A stretch of 64,000 nt of DNA from Polaribacter sp. (GCA_029250685.1 JAQXEU010000003.1:1-64000), one strand, 5' to 3'; positions 16,974-26,178 are shown, numbered from the stretch's first letter. Program-made: numbers and translations. Notes: generated from the letters alone by a model not told the origin.

Positions 16974-17540
16974 TTAAAACTTATAAGTGAAACCTAATAA
17001 GTAATTGCCTTTTTGGTTGTTGAATGTTAGCTCCATATGTTCTTTTTGATATTCTGTAGTGAATAGGAAGGAGCTTCCAATACCAATTATAGCACCTGCT
17101 AAAATATCTAATCCATCATGTTTATCAGCATCAATCCTACTATAGGCTGTAAGCCCAGCTAATGCATAAACAGGGATACTAAACTTAAAACCGTACCGTC
17201 TGTGAATAAATGAAGCGCTATGAAAAGTTGTAGATGTATGTCCAGAAGGAAAAGAATTATTATTACTCATATCTGGTCGTTCTTTATTTATACCAATTTT
17301 TAAAGCATAAGTAACTGCTTCTGTTAATAATAACCCTTTAGTAAATTGCCAGCTACCTTTATTATCATCAATTATAAAAGTAGATGCCAAAGTAGCTACT
17401 GGAAGCGCAAATAGCAAAATATCACCTGTAGTTTTAATCGCTTTATTTTGAGATGATAATTGAATATTACTTACTAAAAAAAGAAAAGAAAGAAAAAGTG
17501 TTTTGTATAAATTTTTAGCTCTGTTCATTGAAAAAATCAA
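16974..17540 (-). CDS. PAP2 family phosphatase, exported
   Basis: A 188-residue member of the PAP2 superfamily. The three catalytic motifs are present: KIGINKERP, PSGHT, and SRIDADKHDGLD with the catalytic histidine. A signal or first membrane segment (LFLSFLFLVSNIQLSS) precedes them. The likely substrates are lipid phosphates such as undecaprenyl diphosphate or phosphatidyl phosphates. The Met at residue 5 (start 17528) is an equally good start. It lies alone between two transcripts. Confidence 0.85.
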   Translation of the reverse strand: MIFSMNRAKNLYKTLFLSFLFLVSNIQLSSQNKAIKTTGDILLFALPVATLASTFIIDDNKGSWQFTKGLLLTEAVTYALKIGINKERPDMSNNNSFPSGHTSTTFHSASFIHRRYGFKFSIPVYALAGLTAYSRIDADKHDGLDILAGAIIGIGSSFLFTTEYQKEHMELTFNNQKGNYLLGFTYKF

Positions 17541-17638
17541 TTTAGTTCAATTTATAAATCTACAAGATAGCAAAATTCAAAAACTTGGGTTAACAATCCT
17601 TATTCTTTTAAGGCCGCTTAAATAGCTAAAAAATAAAA

Positions 17639-18946
17639 TCAACTCCTAATTCTATCTGCTTCTACAATTAAAGCAGCTTTTGCATTTGTAGCTTCCGCAG
17701 ACAAATTTGTTCCTATTAAATTAGAACTTTCATAAGCGTCAAGAGACAAATTATATAACTCTTCTACTCCACTTGAGTAGTTAATATATTTATAAGTAGC
17801 ATTTCTAATTGCGTAACCCGTTATTCCGCTCTTAGAAATTTCTGTGTACACGTAATCTCTAGAAGTTGCTAACGAATTGCTTAACAAAGGGTAAAAACTT
17901 GTACTGTTTTCATAAGAGCTAGTAGAAACTCCAGCAATAGTTGCAATAGTAGAAAATAAATCTGTTGTATGAACCAACGCTTCTTCTTGGTCATGTATTC
18001 TAGAAACATCTTTTCCTGAAACAACCATTGGTACATTTATACCACCCTGGTATAGTGTGTTTTTTGCTTTACTTCTACTATACGGAGATTGCGCAACTTG
18101 ATTTGGAGAACCATTGTCACCAATAAAAATAATAACAGTATTCGCTTTTTCTTCTGCAGACATACTATTTAGCAACCTTCCTAATTCAGAATCCATTGCT
18201 TCTAACGCAGACATATAATATGGCGTTGGATTTGTGCTTATCGATGAAGCATCAGTTGGCAAACTCCCTTGAGAATGTAAATTAGTTGGCGCTAAATGAA
18301 AAGGTGTATGTGGTGCGTTAAATGCCAACCATAAAAACCAAGGTTTTGTTTGTTCCTCTACCCAATAAATTGCTAAATCTGTAAATTTTGTTGTTGTATA
18401 TTCTGTAGAATTTGAAGTTTGCCCGTTTTCAGTTAAATTCCAATTTGTATAACTTTGAACTCCTCCAGTTAACAATCCGGCATAATAATCTACGCCCATT
18501 GTAATAGGATCTGCTGCAACTGTAGATAAATGCCATTTACCAATAATGGCACTTGCATATTTATTTCCGGTACTGTTATCAATAAATTTCTGAACTGAAG
18601 TTTCTGATGTATTAATTGTGTTACCAACTTCTAAAATTCCGGTATTGACACCATATTTTCCAGTTAAAATAGATGCTCTTGTTGGTGTACAAACAGCATA
18701 CGACCAAAGATTTTTAAATGTAATTCCTGAATTCATTAAACCTTCAAGAACCGGCATGTTTGGTTTTATACTTCCTTCTGCATAATTTGGTGTAGCATCT
18801 AAACCCATATCATCTGCAATGACCAATAATATATTTGGAGAACTGTTTGTTGTTGGTGTTTCTTCGGTAACTTCTATAGAAGGTGAACTACAATTCATAA
18901 ATATGATGCAAATACAAATACTAAAGAAACTCTTTTTAAAACTCAT
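17639..18946 (-). CDS. Sulfatase, lipoprotein
   Basis: A 435-residue type I sulfatase (alkaline phosphatase fold), lipid-anchored (FMNCSS). The metal site ADDMG and the formylglycine motif CTPTRASILTGKYG (~residue 87) are intact; the Cys is modified by a sulfatase-maturating enzyme that is not in this window. HLST, FNAPHTPFH and FIGDNGSP are further core motifs. It releases sulfate from sulfated glycans or small molecules, as expected in a marine flavobacterium. It is not in a visible polysaccharide utilisation locus: no susC/susD is nearby. Confidence 0.92.
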   Translation of the reverse strand: MSFKKSFFSICICIIFMNCSSPSIEVTEETPTTNSSPNILLVIADDMGLDATPNYAEGSIKPNMPVLEGLMNSGITFKNLWSYAVCTPTRASILTGKYGVNTGILEVGNTINTSETSVQKFIDNSTGNKYASAIIGKWHLSTVAADPITMGVDYYAGLLTGGVQSYTNWNLTENGQTSNSTEYTTTKFTDLAIYWVEEQTKPWFLWLAFNAPHTPFHLAPTNLHSQGSLPTDASSISTNPTPYYMSALEAMDSELGRLLNSMSAEEKANTVIIFIGDNGSPNQVAQSPYSRSKAKNTLYQGGINVPMVVSGKDVSRIHDQEEALVHTTDLFSTIATIAGVSTSSYENSTSFYPLLSNSLATSRDYVYTEISKSGITGYAIRNATYKYINYSSGVEELYNLSLDAYESSNLIGTNLSAEATNAKAALIVEADRIRS

Positions 18947-19085
18947 GCTTGAAATGTTTATTATTTATAAATATAACAGCTTACCTATGAAATACCCTAC
19001 ATTAAAATTAATTATATTTGTTTGTAACAAAATAACCCATTTAAGTGTCTAACTATTTAGTTAGTCATTCGTAAATTAAATTTCT

Positions 19086-19763
19086 ATGAAACGCATTCTT
19101 TTATTACTCTCAATTGTATTATTAACTTCTTGTGGAGACTCTAAAAACAGCCCAGAATTTATGGCAGCTGTTTCTGGTAATTATTTGTTTAATTCTGATG
19201 AATCTATTGGGATTTCTTTTGAAGAAAATGAAATGCGTGTAAATTGGCGTGGAAAAGAAGACATCAAACCTTTAAAGGTTAATGATAGTACTTTTTATAT
19301 TAAAGATATGAATGAAAAATTCATATTTGTAATGCTACCAAAAGTTCATATTAAACTAGCTAAAAAAAGAGAACATAAAGGAAGAACTTATTCTTTCAAC
19401 AAAATGTTAGCAGGTAAAAAAACGCCAAGAGAATATTTACTAAATAAAGAGTACAATAAAGCTCTTGAAGGTTATTTAGCAATTCAACAAAAAGATTCTT
19501 TAGATAGAACGATTAGAGAAGGAACTTTTAATAATTTAGGTTACGAAATGATGAACGACAAAAAAGTTGAAATTGCTATAGAAATTTTTAAAATAAACAC
19601 AAAACTATATCCTAATAGTTCAAATACCTATGATAGCTTAGGTGATGGTTATAGGAAGCTAAAAGACACAGCAAATGCAGTTCTTAGCTATAAAGAAGCA
19701 TTATCTATCAACCCTGAGAATAGAAAAGCAATTCGTTTTTTAAAGAATCATAAATTTGATTAA
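19086..19763 (+). CDS. Lipoprotein with C-terminal TPR repeats
   Basis: A 225-residue lipoprotein (lipobox LLTSC at about residue 16). The N-terminal half is a small beta-rich domain. From about residue 120 there are roughly three tetratricopeptide units, the last being ANAVLSYKEALSINPENRKAI. Such proteins act as scaffolds; no specific function can be given. It shares 8 bases with the start of the DinB-like gene, indicating one transcript. Confidence 0.75.
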   Translation: MKRILLLLSIVLLTSCGDSKNSPEFMAAVSGNYLFNSDESIGISFEENEMRVNWRGKEDIKPLKVNDSTFYIKDMNEKFIFVMLPKVHIKLAKKREHKGRTYSFNKMLAGKKTPREYLLNKEYNKALEGYLAIQQKDSLDRTIREGTFNNLGYEMMNDKKVEIAIEIFKINTKLYPNSSNTYDSLGDGYRKLKDTANAVLSYKEALSINPENRKAIRFLKNHKFD

Positions 19764-20298
19764 TTTGGATCACTTAAAGTACCCAATTGGAAAAGTTTAT
19801 ATTCCTGAAAACATCTCAGCAAAGGATATTGAAAACTGGATTTCTACTATTGAACAATTTCCTGTAAAATTAGAAAATTTAGTTCAAAATTTATCTGAAG
19901 AACAATTAAATACACCTTATAGAAATGGTGGTTGGTCGGTAAGACAAACCGTGCATCATTGTGGCGATAGTCATGTAAATAGCTACATCCGTTTTAAGTG
20001 GACGTTAACAGAAGACAAACCTGTAATCAAAGCATATTTCGAAGCAAGTTGGGCAGAATTGTTTGACACGAAAGATGCACCAATTGAATTGGCTTTAAAC
20101 TTTATAAAAGCGTTGCACGCAAAATGGACGTATTTGTTAAAAGGATTATCTAAAGACGATTTAAATAAAGAATTTATTCACCCTGAAAGTGGCGATTCGG
20201 TTACTCTTAAAAAGAATATTGCCATTTATGCTTGGCATTGTAATCATCATTTTGCGCATATCGAAAATTTAATAAAACGTAAAAATTGGACATTATGA
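19756..20298 (+). CDS. DinB/YfiT-like bacillithiol transferase family protein
   Basis: A 180-residue four-helix DinB-fold protein of the YfiT group. Metal-binding histidines are seen in VRQTVHHCGDSH and in AWHCNHHFAHIENL. YfiT-type enzymes transfer bacillithiol to electrophiles. The presence of bshC at the right end of this window agrees with bacillithiol use. The TTG start at 19756 overlaps the preceding stop codon; a second TTG at 19765 is possible. Family call is good; substrate unknown. Confidence 0.82.
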   Translation: MINLDHLKYPIGKVYIPENISAKDIENWISTIEQFPVKLENLVQNLSEEQLNTPYRNGGWSVRQTVHHCGDSHVNSYIRFKWTLTEDKPVIKAYFEASWAELFDTKDAPIELALNFIKALHAKWTYLLKGLSKDDLNKEFIHPESGDSVTLKKNIAIYAWHCNHHFAHIENLIKRKNWTL

Positions 20299-20375
20299 AA
20301 CTTATCAAAAAAATAACATTACTTGTTTTTTTACTTACAACTGTAAATAAAGCTTATATTCGTTTAAAAAACTAA
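20295..20375 (+). CDS. 26-residue signal-peptide-like ORF, possible gene remnant
   Basis: A short ORF overlapping the previous stop as ATGA encodes a basic-hydrophobic peptide (MKLIKKITLLVFLLTTVNKA) and then six unrelated residues. It ends 2 bases before the subtilase gene. It resembles the start of a secreted protein whose body has been deleted. It could also be a leader peptide coupling translation. Not on the ORF track; weakly supported. Confidence 0.3.
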   Translation: MKLIKKITLLVFLLTTVNKAYIRLKN

Positions 20376-20377
20376 TT

Positions 20378-21985
20378 ATGAAAAAAGTTTTACTAGTAGC
20401 AATTTGTTCTTTATCATTTACAATTGCTTCAGCTCAGGAGTTTGCAAAAAGAAGATTAATAGTTAAATATAAAACAACAACAAGTAACGCAAAAAATTCT
20501 GTTGACAAAATACTTTCCGAAAACCATTTTAAAGCATCTAAATCTTTATCAGCATTTAAAGGAACTCTTCAGAAATCAAAAAATAAAAATAGCACATTAT
20601 TATTTACTTTTAAAGAAGGAGTTAACCTTTTAAAAGTTATTGATGAGTTAAAGAAAACTGGTGTTTTTGAATATGTTGAGCCTGATTTTATTGGTCATGG
20701 TGGTGGAAAAAAAGGAGTAAGTAATTTAGAGACATCTCCAAGCGATCAATATTTATCTAGACAATGGGGATTAGTGAATAATGGAACCTTTTCACTTTCT
20801 AATTCAACTTCAGATGCGGATGTAGATATGGATTTAGCTTGGGATATTACAACCGGAAACTCAAATATTATTTTAGCAGTTTTAGACTCAGGTATAAAAA
20901 TGAATCATCCAGAATTTGCTGGAAGAATTTGGGTAAATCCAAATGAAACCAATAATAACAGTGATTCTGATGCAAATAATTATACAGATGATATTAATGG
21001 TTGGGATTTTGTGAACAATGACAACAACCCCACAGATGATCATGGTCATGGAACAAATGTAGCTGGAATTTCTGCTGCTACAGGGAATAATTCAATTGGA
21101 TATGCTGGTGTAGATTGGAAATGTAAAATAATGCCTTTAAAAATTCTTGACAACAACAATTCTGGTTTTTACTCTTGGTGGATTGCTGCTATTAATTACG
21201 CCGTAAGCAATGGTGCTAAAGTTATTAATATGTCTGTTGGTGGAAGTGGTTTTTCTCAAGGAATGAAAGATGCTGTTGATAATGCACATGCAAACGGAGT
21301 TGTTATTACTGTTTCTATGATGAACTTTAATAATAACACATCTTACTATCCTGCTGCATATTCTAGTACAATTGCAGTTGGCTCTACAAACTCAGATGAT
21401 AAAAGAACGAATCCATTTTTTTGGAATCCGACAAGTGGAAGTAATTATGGAAACCACATTGATGTAATAGCGCCTGGTAACTATATTTATGGGTTATCAT
21501 ATAATTCAGATACAAATTATAACTCTTATTGGGGAGGAACTTCACAAGCTGCTCCTTTAGTTGCAGGTATTTGCTCTCTTTTGTTAGATCAAAATCCAAA
21601 TTTAACGGTTGAACAAATCAGAACTATTTTAAAAGAAAGTGCAGAAGATCAAGTTGGTAATCTATCTGAAGACACCGTTGGTTGGGATCAATATTATGGT
21701 TCTGGAAGAGTAAATGCTTTTAATGCTTTACAAAAAGTATTATCTGTTGATTCTTTTGATGTTTCAAAATTTTCGGTGTACCCAAATCCAACTTCAAATA
21801 ATTTATTTATTTCTAATATACTAAATAACAGTTCATTTAAAGTTTTTGATACTTTAGGTAAAGAGGTTTTTAACGGAAAAATAATTGAAGGAAAAATACA
21901 ATTATCTACCTTAAAGCCTGGGATTTACATTTTAAAAATTAAAAAAAATTCAGGAAATATTATTAAAAGAGTTATTAAAACATAA
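20378..21985 (+). CDS. Subtilisin-like serine protease (S8) with type IX secretion tail
   Basis: A 535-residue secreted protease: signal peptide (MKKVLLVAICSLSFTIASAQ), a short inhibitor-like propeptide (about 25-105), then an S8 domain. The catalytic triad is visible as VLDSGIKMNHPEF (Asp), DDHGHGTNVAGI (His) and GGTSQAAPLVAGI (Ser). The C-terminal ~80 residues (FSVYPNPTSNNLFISN … GIYILKI … RVIKT) are a type IX sorting domain that directs export through the outer membrane. Length and domain order are normal. Confidence 0.95.
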   Translation: MKKVLLVAICSLSFTIASAQEFAKRRLIVKYKTTTSNAKNSVDKILSENHFKASKSLSAFKGTLQKSKNKNSTLLFTFKEGVNLLKVIDELKKTGVFEYVEPDFIGHGGGKKGVSNLETSPSDQYLSRQWGLVNNGTFSLSNSTSDADVDMDLAWDITTGNSNIILAVLDSGIKMNHPEFAGRIWVNPNETNNNSDSDANNYTDDINGWDFVNNDNNPTDDHGHGTNVAGISAATGNNSIGYAGVDWKCKIMPLKILDNNNSGFYSWWIAAINYAVSNGAKVINMSVGGSGFSQGMKDAVDNAHANGVVITVSMMNFNNNTSYYPAAYSSTIAVGSTNSDDKRTNPFFWNPTSGSNYGNHIDVIAPGNYIYGLSYNSDTNYNSYWGGTSQAAPLVAGICSLLLDQNPNLTVEQIRTILKESAEDQVGNLSEDTVGWDQYYGSGRVNAFNALQKVLSVDSFDVSKFSVYPNPTSNNLFISNILNNSSFKVFDTLGKEVFNGKIIEGKIQLSTLKPGIYILKIKKNSGNIIKRVIKT

Positions 21986-22324
21986 ATGAAACAAGAAATC
22001 ACTTTCGAAGACTTTTTAAAAGTTGATATAAGAATTGGAACTATCATTGAAGTAAATGATTTTCCGAAAGCTAGAAAACCGGCCTATCAATTAACAATAG
22101 ATTTTGGCGAGTTAGGCGTAAAAAAATCAAGTGCACAAATTACAGACATCTACTCTAAAGAAGATTTACTCAACAAACAAATTACTGCAATTGTAAATTT
22201 TAAACCTAGACAAATCGCTAATTTTATGAGTGAATGTTTGGTAATGGGAATTTATAACAAAACAGGAAATGTAGTATTGTTACAAGCTTCTAAAAGCATT
22301 AAAAACGGAGAACAAGTTTCTTAA
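21986..22324 (+). CDS. csaA: tRNA-binding / chaperone-like protein CsaA
   Basis: A 112-residue OB-fold protein of the CsaA/EMAP domain family. Conserved segments are FLKVDIRIGTI, FPKARKPAYQLTIDFGELG and FMSECLVMGIY. CsaA binds tRNA and has been linked to protein export or folding. It starts one base after the subtilase stop, so it is probably co-transcribed with it, and its stop overlaps the convergent yqaE-like gene by 4 bases. Confidence 0.92.
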   Translation: MKQEITFEDFLKVDIRIGTIIEVNDFPKARKPAYQLTIDFGELGVKKSSAQITDIYSKEDLLNKQITAIVNFKPRQIANFMSECLVMGIYNKTGNVVLLQASKSIKNGEQVS

Positions 22325-22479
22325 TTATCTGGATTATTTAGAATTACCAAAGCACCAATTACTCCAGGAATCCATCCACAAAGTGTTAATAGAAATATAA
22401 TTATAAAAGATCCACAACCTTTTCCGATTACTGCTAAAGGTGGAAAAATAATGGCTAATAAAACTCTTAAAAAACTCAT
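22321..22479 (-). CDS. YqaE/Pmp3 family small membrane protein
   Basis: A 52-residue ORF absent from the supplied track, found by reading the minus strand. The sequence MSFLRVLLAIIFPPLAVIG, then a second helix and LCGWIPGVIGALVIL, is the YqaE/Pmp3/stress-responsive membrane peptide pattern: two helices, with Pro-Pro in the first and GWIPG at the start of the second. These peptides sit in the inner membrane and affect membrane potential or stress tolerance. It has an unusual Gly-Cys-Gly at 21-23. The stop overlaps csaA convergently by 4 bases. Confidence 0.88.
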   Translation of the reverse strand: MSFLRVLLAIIFPPLAVIGKGCGSFIIIFLLTLCGWIPGVIGALVILNNPDN

Positions 22480-22534
22480 AGTATAATTTAGTTGGTATAT
22501 TAATTAGACGACCAGTTTTAAATTATGTTACAAT

Positions 22535-22567
22535 AAAAAAAGCTCCTATAAACTAGGAGCTTTTTTT
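22535..22567 (-). terminator. Bidirectional-looking intrinsic terminator
   Basis: The hairpin AAAAAAAGCTCCT / AGGAGCTTTTTTT is flanked by A and T runs. It ends the M14 peptidase transcript, whose stop is at 22585, before the yqaE-like gene. Confidence 0.85.
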
Positions 22568-22584
22568 ATAATAATATTTTAGAA

Positions 22585-25080
22585 CTACATTTTATCTCCG
22601 AAGAAAATTGCGTTCATTAATAATTTGTTTGTTCCGTACCAAAATGCTCTAAAGTTGGTGTTGTCTGTAAAAACAATCACTCTACCTCTACCAGATCTTT
22701 GCACTTGAAAAGGAACTGTACCCGCTAATTCTGTTAAATTCTGCTTAGAAATATATCCAGCTAATAACGGATTCTTTGTGTACTGAATCGGGTTGTTATA
22801 ATTTGTTTTGTTTGGTTTTATAAAAATGGTTGTGTTTCTAAACATTGGTAATTCGTCATTCTTATAACCAAAGGTAATTGGATGTGATAAATCTAACTTT
22901 GTATTAAAAATTGCACCACCAATAACTTGCGCTCCAGAACGTAAACCTCTGTTTTCGAAACTCACAGGATTTGTTGGTTTTTTTGCACTTTTATATTCTA
23001 AGTTGATAAACTTATTAGAAGACAACCAACGCACAGCACTTTTATATCCAATTAAAACACCACCATTACGAACCCAAGTTTTTAAGTTGGTAGACATTGC
23101 TTTGTCTAAACGTCCGCTAGGTAAAATAATCGTGGAGTATTTACTTAAGTTAACTCTAGACGCATATTTTGTGTCTAATTTTGTCAACTTCATATCGTAA
23201 CGCGTATCAAATAAATGCCAAATTTCTCCCGCATCAGAACTAGAAATTCCATCACCAACCATAATAGCAACTTTCTTATCGCTTACATTGCTAAAATTGT
23301 TAGAACCTAAATCCATTCCTTTATTTAAACCAGTTCTTGTACCAAAAAAGTGTACAGAACTCTTTAAAGCAACTTTCTGTAAAAAGGCATATAAATCTGC
23401 AGCATTTAATTTTTGATCTTGTACAGGAATAAAAATCGTTCCGTAATCAAAATCTTTTCCGCCGTTGTCAAATTTCTTCATGGCAACTTTCGCTCTAATC
23501 CCTTTCTTTAAAATGGTATTCAACGCTTTTGGCGTGTAATAATCATTCCAAGGCATTAAATAACCATAATCACTTTTATAAGAAATGGTTCCTGTTGGCA
23601 TTGTTAAATTAGTAACTTCATTACCAATTCTGTTGGTTGCAATATTTTCTTCGTAATCTAAATTAAATGCTAATGGAAACGTCCAAGCAGAAATATCGTA
23701 AAACAAACTATCTGTAAACTTTGTAGTTTTTTGGAACATCGCTTTTACCAAACGACTGTTCTTTTGGTTCATTGGAATCACAAAACTGCTTCCTTTCTTA
23801 TACGTTTTTCCTTTAGATGTAAAATCAGATTTTACTTCGTTGAATTTAATATGGTGTCTTTTTAAAATCTCGGCTAAATGATATGCTCTTGCTGCATCTT
23901 TCTCATCTCCAAAAACAATTCCTTTAGTTTTAGCTGCTTCTCTCTTTGCGTTTTTAAAGAAACTTTGTTGGTATTTCTTAATTTTTACACGCATTTTTCT
24001 TGCAGCTTCTAATGTAGAAAGTGCTGCTGTAAATTGATTACGTACTGTAAACGGAAATCTTAAAACGCCATTTACCGTTTCTTGTGCATGACCACGAGAA
24101 CTTGCTTGCTCAAATAAAATTCCGATTGAACCATTTACATCTGGAAACGTAGAACCTTTACCGTAGTAAAAATCGTCAAAGCTTTCTTCTGAATAATAGG
24201 TTGAACCTATTTTATCTAACGCTTTTGCATGATAGGTTGCAATCTCTTTGGTTAAATCTTGATTTAATTGTGGTGTTAATGGATTTGTTCTAGACGGAAT
24301 TCCCGGTTGAAAAAAGAACGAAGAATTCGATCCCATTTCGTGATGATCCGTTAAAATATTTGGCATCCATTTATGAAAAGAAGCAATTCTTGCTCTCGAT
24401 TCTGGTAATTGAACTGGCAACCAATCTCTGTTCATATCAAACCAATAATGATTTGTTCTTCCTCCTGGCCAAACTTCTCTGTATTCTCTGTCGTTTGGAT
24501 CTGGATTTACGTTAATTGCTTTATTGGTATTTGCCCAATATGCAAAACGTTGCAATCCGTCTGGATTAAAAGAAGGATCAAATAAAATAACTGTATTGTT
24601 TAATAAATCGTCAATTTTGCTTCCTTGTGCAGCTGCTAAATAATACGCTGCAGCCAAACCAGCATTTGCTCCACTTGGTTCGTTACCATGAATTGAAAAT
24701 CCTTGATACACAACAATAGGATCGTTAGAAACATCTAAAGAAGCATTCTCTGTAGCAGAAATATGACGTTTTCTAATGTTTTCTAAATTCTGATGATTCT
24801 TTGGTGAAGTAATGGTTAACAACAATAAAGGTCTTCCTTCAAAAGTAGTTCCTCTGCTTTCAATAGAAATTCTATCAGAAGCTTTTGCCAACGCTTTCAT
24901 GTATTCGGCAAGCTTATCATGTGTAACATGCCACTCTCCTACTTCATGCCCAATAACAGATTTTGGCGTTGGTATATTTTTGCTATACGTAACATCTTTT
25001 GGTAAATAGTACGATAAATCTACTTGTTGTGCCGAAACTGAATAGGCTAGCAACAAAAAAAGAAAGGTGATTTTTTTCAT
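22585..25080 (-). CDS. M14 family zinc carboxypeptidase, large secreted form
   Basis: An 831-residue secreted protein with a signal peptide (FLFLLLAYSVSAQQ). The M14 domain spans about 50-380: the zinc motif HGNEPSGANAG (~132) and catalytic-type segments FDPSFNPDG, DMNRDWLP and DHHEMGS are seen. The C-terminal ~400 residues include a glutamine-amidotransferase-like part (KKVAIMVGDGISSSDAGEIW, IILPSGRLD, GGVLIGYKSA). This arrangement is common in Bacteroidota M14 proteins and suits degradation of extracellular peptides. Its own transcript ends at the hairpin at 22535. Confidence 0.9.
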   Translation of the reverse strand: MKKITFLFLLLAYSVSAQQVDLSYYLPKDVTYSKNIPTPKSVIGHEVGEWHVTHDKLAEYMKALAKASDRISIESRGTTFEGRPLLLLTITSPKNHQNLENIRKRHISATENASLDVSNDPIVVYQGFSIHGNEPSGANAGLAAAYYLAAAQGSKIDDLLNNTVILFDPSFNPDGLQRFAYWANTNKAINVNPDPNDREYREVWPGGRTNHYWFDMNRDWLPVQLPESRARIASFHKWMPNILTDHHEMGSNSSFFFQPGIPSRTNPLTPQLNQDLTKEIATYHAKALDKIGSTYYSEESFDDFYYGKGSTFPDVNGSIGILFEQASSRGHAQETVNGVLRFPFTVRNQFTAALSTLEAARKMRVKIKKYQQSFFKNAKREAAKTKGIVFGDEKDAARAYHLAEILKRHHIKFNEVKSDFTSKGKTYKKGSSFVIPMNQKNSRLVKAMFQKTTKFTDSLFYDISAWTFPLAFNLDYEENIATNRIGNEVTNLTMPTGTISYKSDYGYLMPWNDYYTPKALNTILKKGIRAKVAMKKFDNGGKDFDYGTIFIPVQDQKLNAADLYAFLQKVALKSSVHFFGTRTGLNKGMDLGSNNFSNVSDKKVAIMVGDGISSSDAGEIWHLFDTRYDMKLTKLDTKYASRVNLSKYSTIILPSGRLDKAMSTNLKTWVRNGGVLIGYKSAVRWLSSNKFINLEYKSAKKPTNPVSFENRGLRSGAQVIGGAIFNTKLDLSHPITFGYKNDELPMFRNTTIFIKPNKTNYNNPIQYTKNPLLAGYISKQNLTELAGTVPFQVQRSGRGRVIVFTDNTNFRAFWYGTNKLLMNAIFFGDKM

Positions 25081-25228
25081 TAGTTAGGTGTTTGTTAGTT
25101 TTCTGCCTACAAGGTATAAAAAACAAAAAGGTTGTGTTAATTGTTGGTTGTCTATTTAACTTTTGTTTAACAGAATTAGAATAACAAAAGAAGTTGATAA
25201 ACAACCTTATAAGTATATTCAAATTTGT

Positions 25229-25303
25229 TAATAGTGTGATGGAATCACTTTACACCTCGATAATGGTTTTGTGTCCCTTGAAACTATGCGTTTATCACTA
25301 TTA
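25229..25303. repeat. Imperfect inverted repeat in the gap before the CPBP gene
   Basis: TAATAGTG at 25229-25236 and its inverse CACTATTA at 25296-25303 flank about 60 bases. TGAT/ATCA would extend the pairing with a 2-base offset. The 283-base gap 25081-25363 also holds the M14 promoter region. It might be the left border of the cassette-like island, but it lacks the AATTAATTGC core of the other spacers. Confidence 0.3.
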
Positions 25304-25363
25304 CTTTAATAAAGGTGAAATTGAAATTAGTTTTGCTTAAATCAATTCGAAAAGTCAACAGAA

Positions 25364-26011
25364 ATGAAAACTAAAATATACGATTATTTAAACAAACCCT
25401 ATGCAGTAATTTTAATAATGCTTATTGCGCCAGTATTTGGGTTTATTGATCGAAACTTTGTCTTTTTCTTTGCCCTAGGTATTACTTTCCTTATTTTACG
25501 AGGGAGTAAATTTGATTGGGCTAGGTTCGGAATAGGACGGAAAATTACTGGAAAAACCGTTTTAAAGAGTTTAATAATAGCGTTAGTCCTTTTCATTGTA
25601 TTTGGTCTCTTTATAGACCCTATACTTGAAACATAGCTAGGTGAATATGATTTATCATCTATAGAAGATATAAGAGGGAATTTAGTTGGTTATATTGTTT
25701 TAATGGTCATCATGTGGGTATTTGCAGCGTTTGGAGAAGAATTCCTGTTTCGTGGGTATTATATGAAAGCATTAGCTGAGTTATTAGGTAATAACAATAG
25801 AGCTTGGTTACTCTCAGCAATTATTACGTCACTCTACTTTGGGGTATCTCACGCATATCAAGGTCTCGTTGGAGTAGTGTCTGTGTTTTTATGGTCTTTT
25901 GCTATTTCATTGATCTTTAATAAAAATAGAAATAATTTACTCCTACTTGTATTGATTCATGGAGTTTATGATTCAATAGGAATAACTCTTATATTTTTGA
26001 ATATCGCTTAA
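25364..26011 (+). pseudogene. CPBP family intramembrane metalloprotease, interrupted by an amber codon
   Basis: One continuous frame encodes a CPBP (CAAX protease/bacteriocin-processing) membrane protein but is broken by TAG at 25634-25636. The first part (90 residues) holds two membrane helices. The second part holds the catalytic motif FGEEFLFRGYYM, then YFGVSHAYQG and LVLIHGVYDSIG, all diagnostic. No frameshift is needed; a CAG-to-TAG change would explain it. A shorter product could in theory start at ATG 25703, which keeps all catalytic motifs but loses the N-terminal helices. It is the first gene of the cassette-like island. Confidence 0.8.
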
Positions 26012-26016
26012 AAACA

Positions 26017-26156
26017 GTTGCCAACAATGTGTCTAATTAATTGCTTAGTCTGTGTGTACTCGGAAAATCCTTCGGATTTCCCGACTGGTTCATTTTCTTT
26101 TACTAACTTAGTTCAAACTAACGCAACTAACTATACACGAATACGTGATATGCAAC
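26017..26156 (+). repeat. Cassette-type hairpin spacer A
   Basis: The left arm (26017-26044, …TGTGTCTAATTAATTGC) pairs imperfectly with the right arm (26122-26156), whose complement reads …CGTGTATAGTTAGTTGC; GTTGC ends also match. An inner stem (GGAAAATCC / GGATTTCC) lies at 26061-26083. The element fills the space between the CPBP remnant and the PhzF gene and shares its left core with spacers B-D. Confidence 0.6.
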
Positions 26157-26178
26157 TCCCTAAAAGCACATAAAAAAA

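Noticed and set aside
17639-18946. Sulfatase as part of a polysaccharide utilisation locus
   Set aside because: No susC/susD, glycoside hydrolase or regulator lies next to it; neighbours are a PAP2 phosphatase and a TPR lipoprotein.
24983-25222. 79-residue minus-strand ORF at the start of the M14 gene
   Set aside because: It overlaps the signal-peptide end of the M14 gene in another frame and shows no family features.
26061-26083. Inner hairpin of spacer A as a terminator
   Set aside because: It has no T run on either strand and sits inside the larger inverted repeat.
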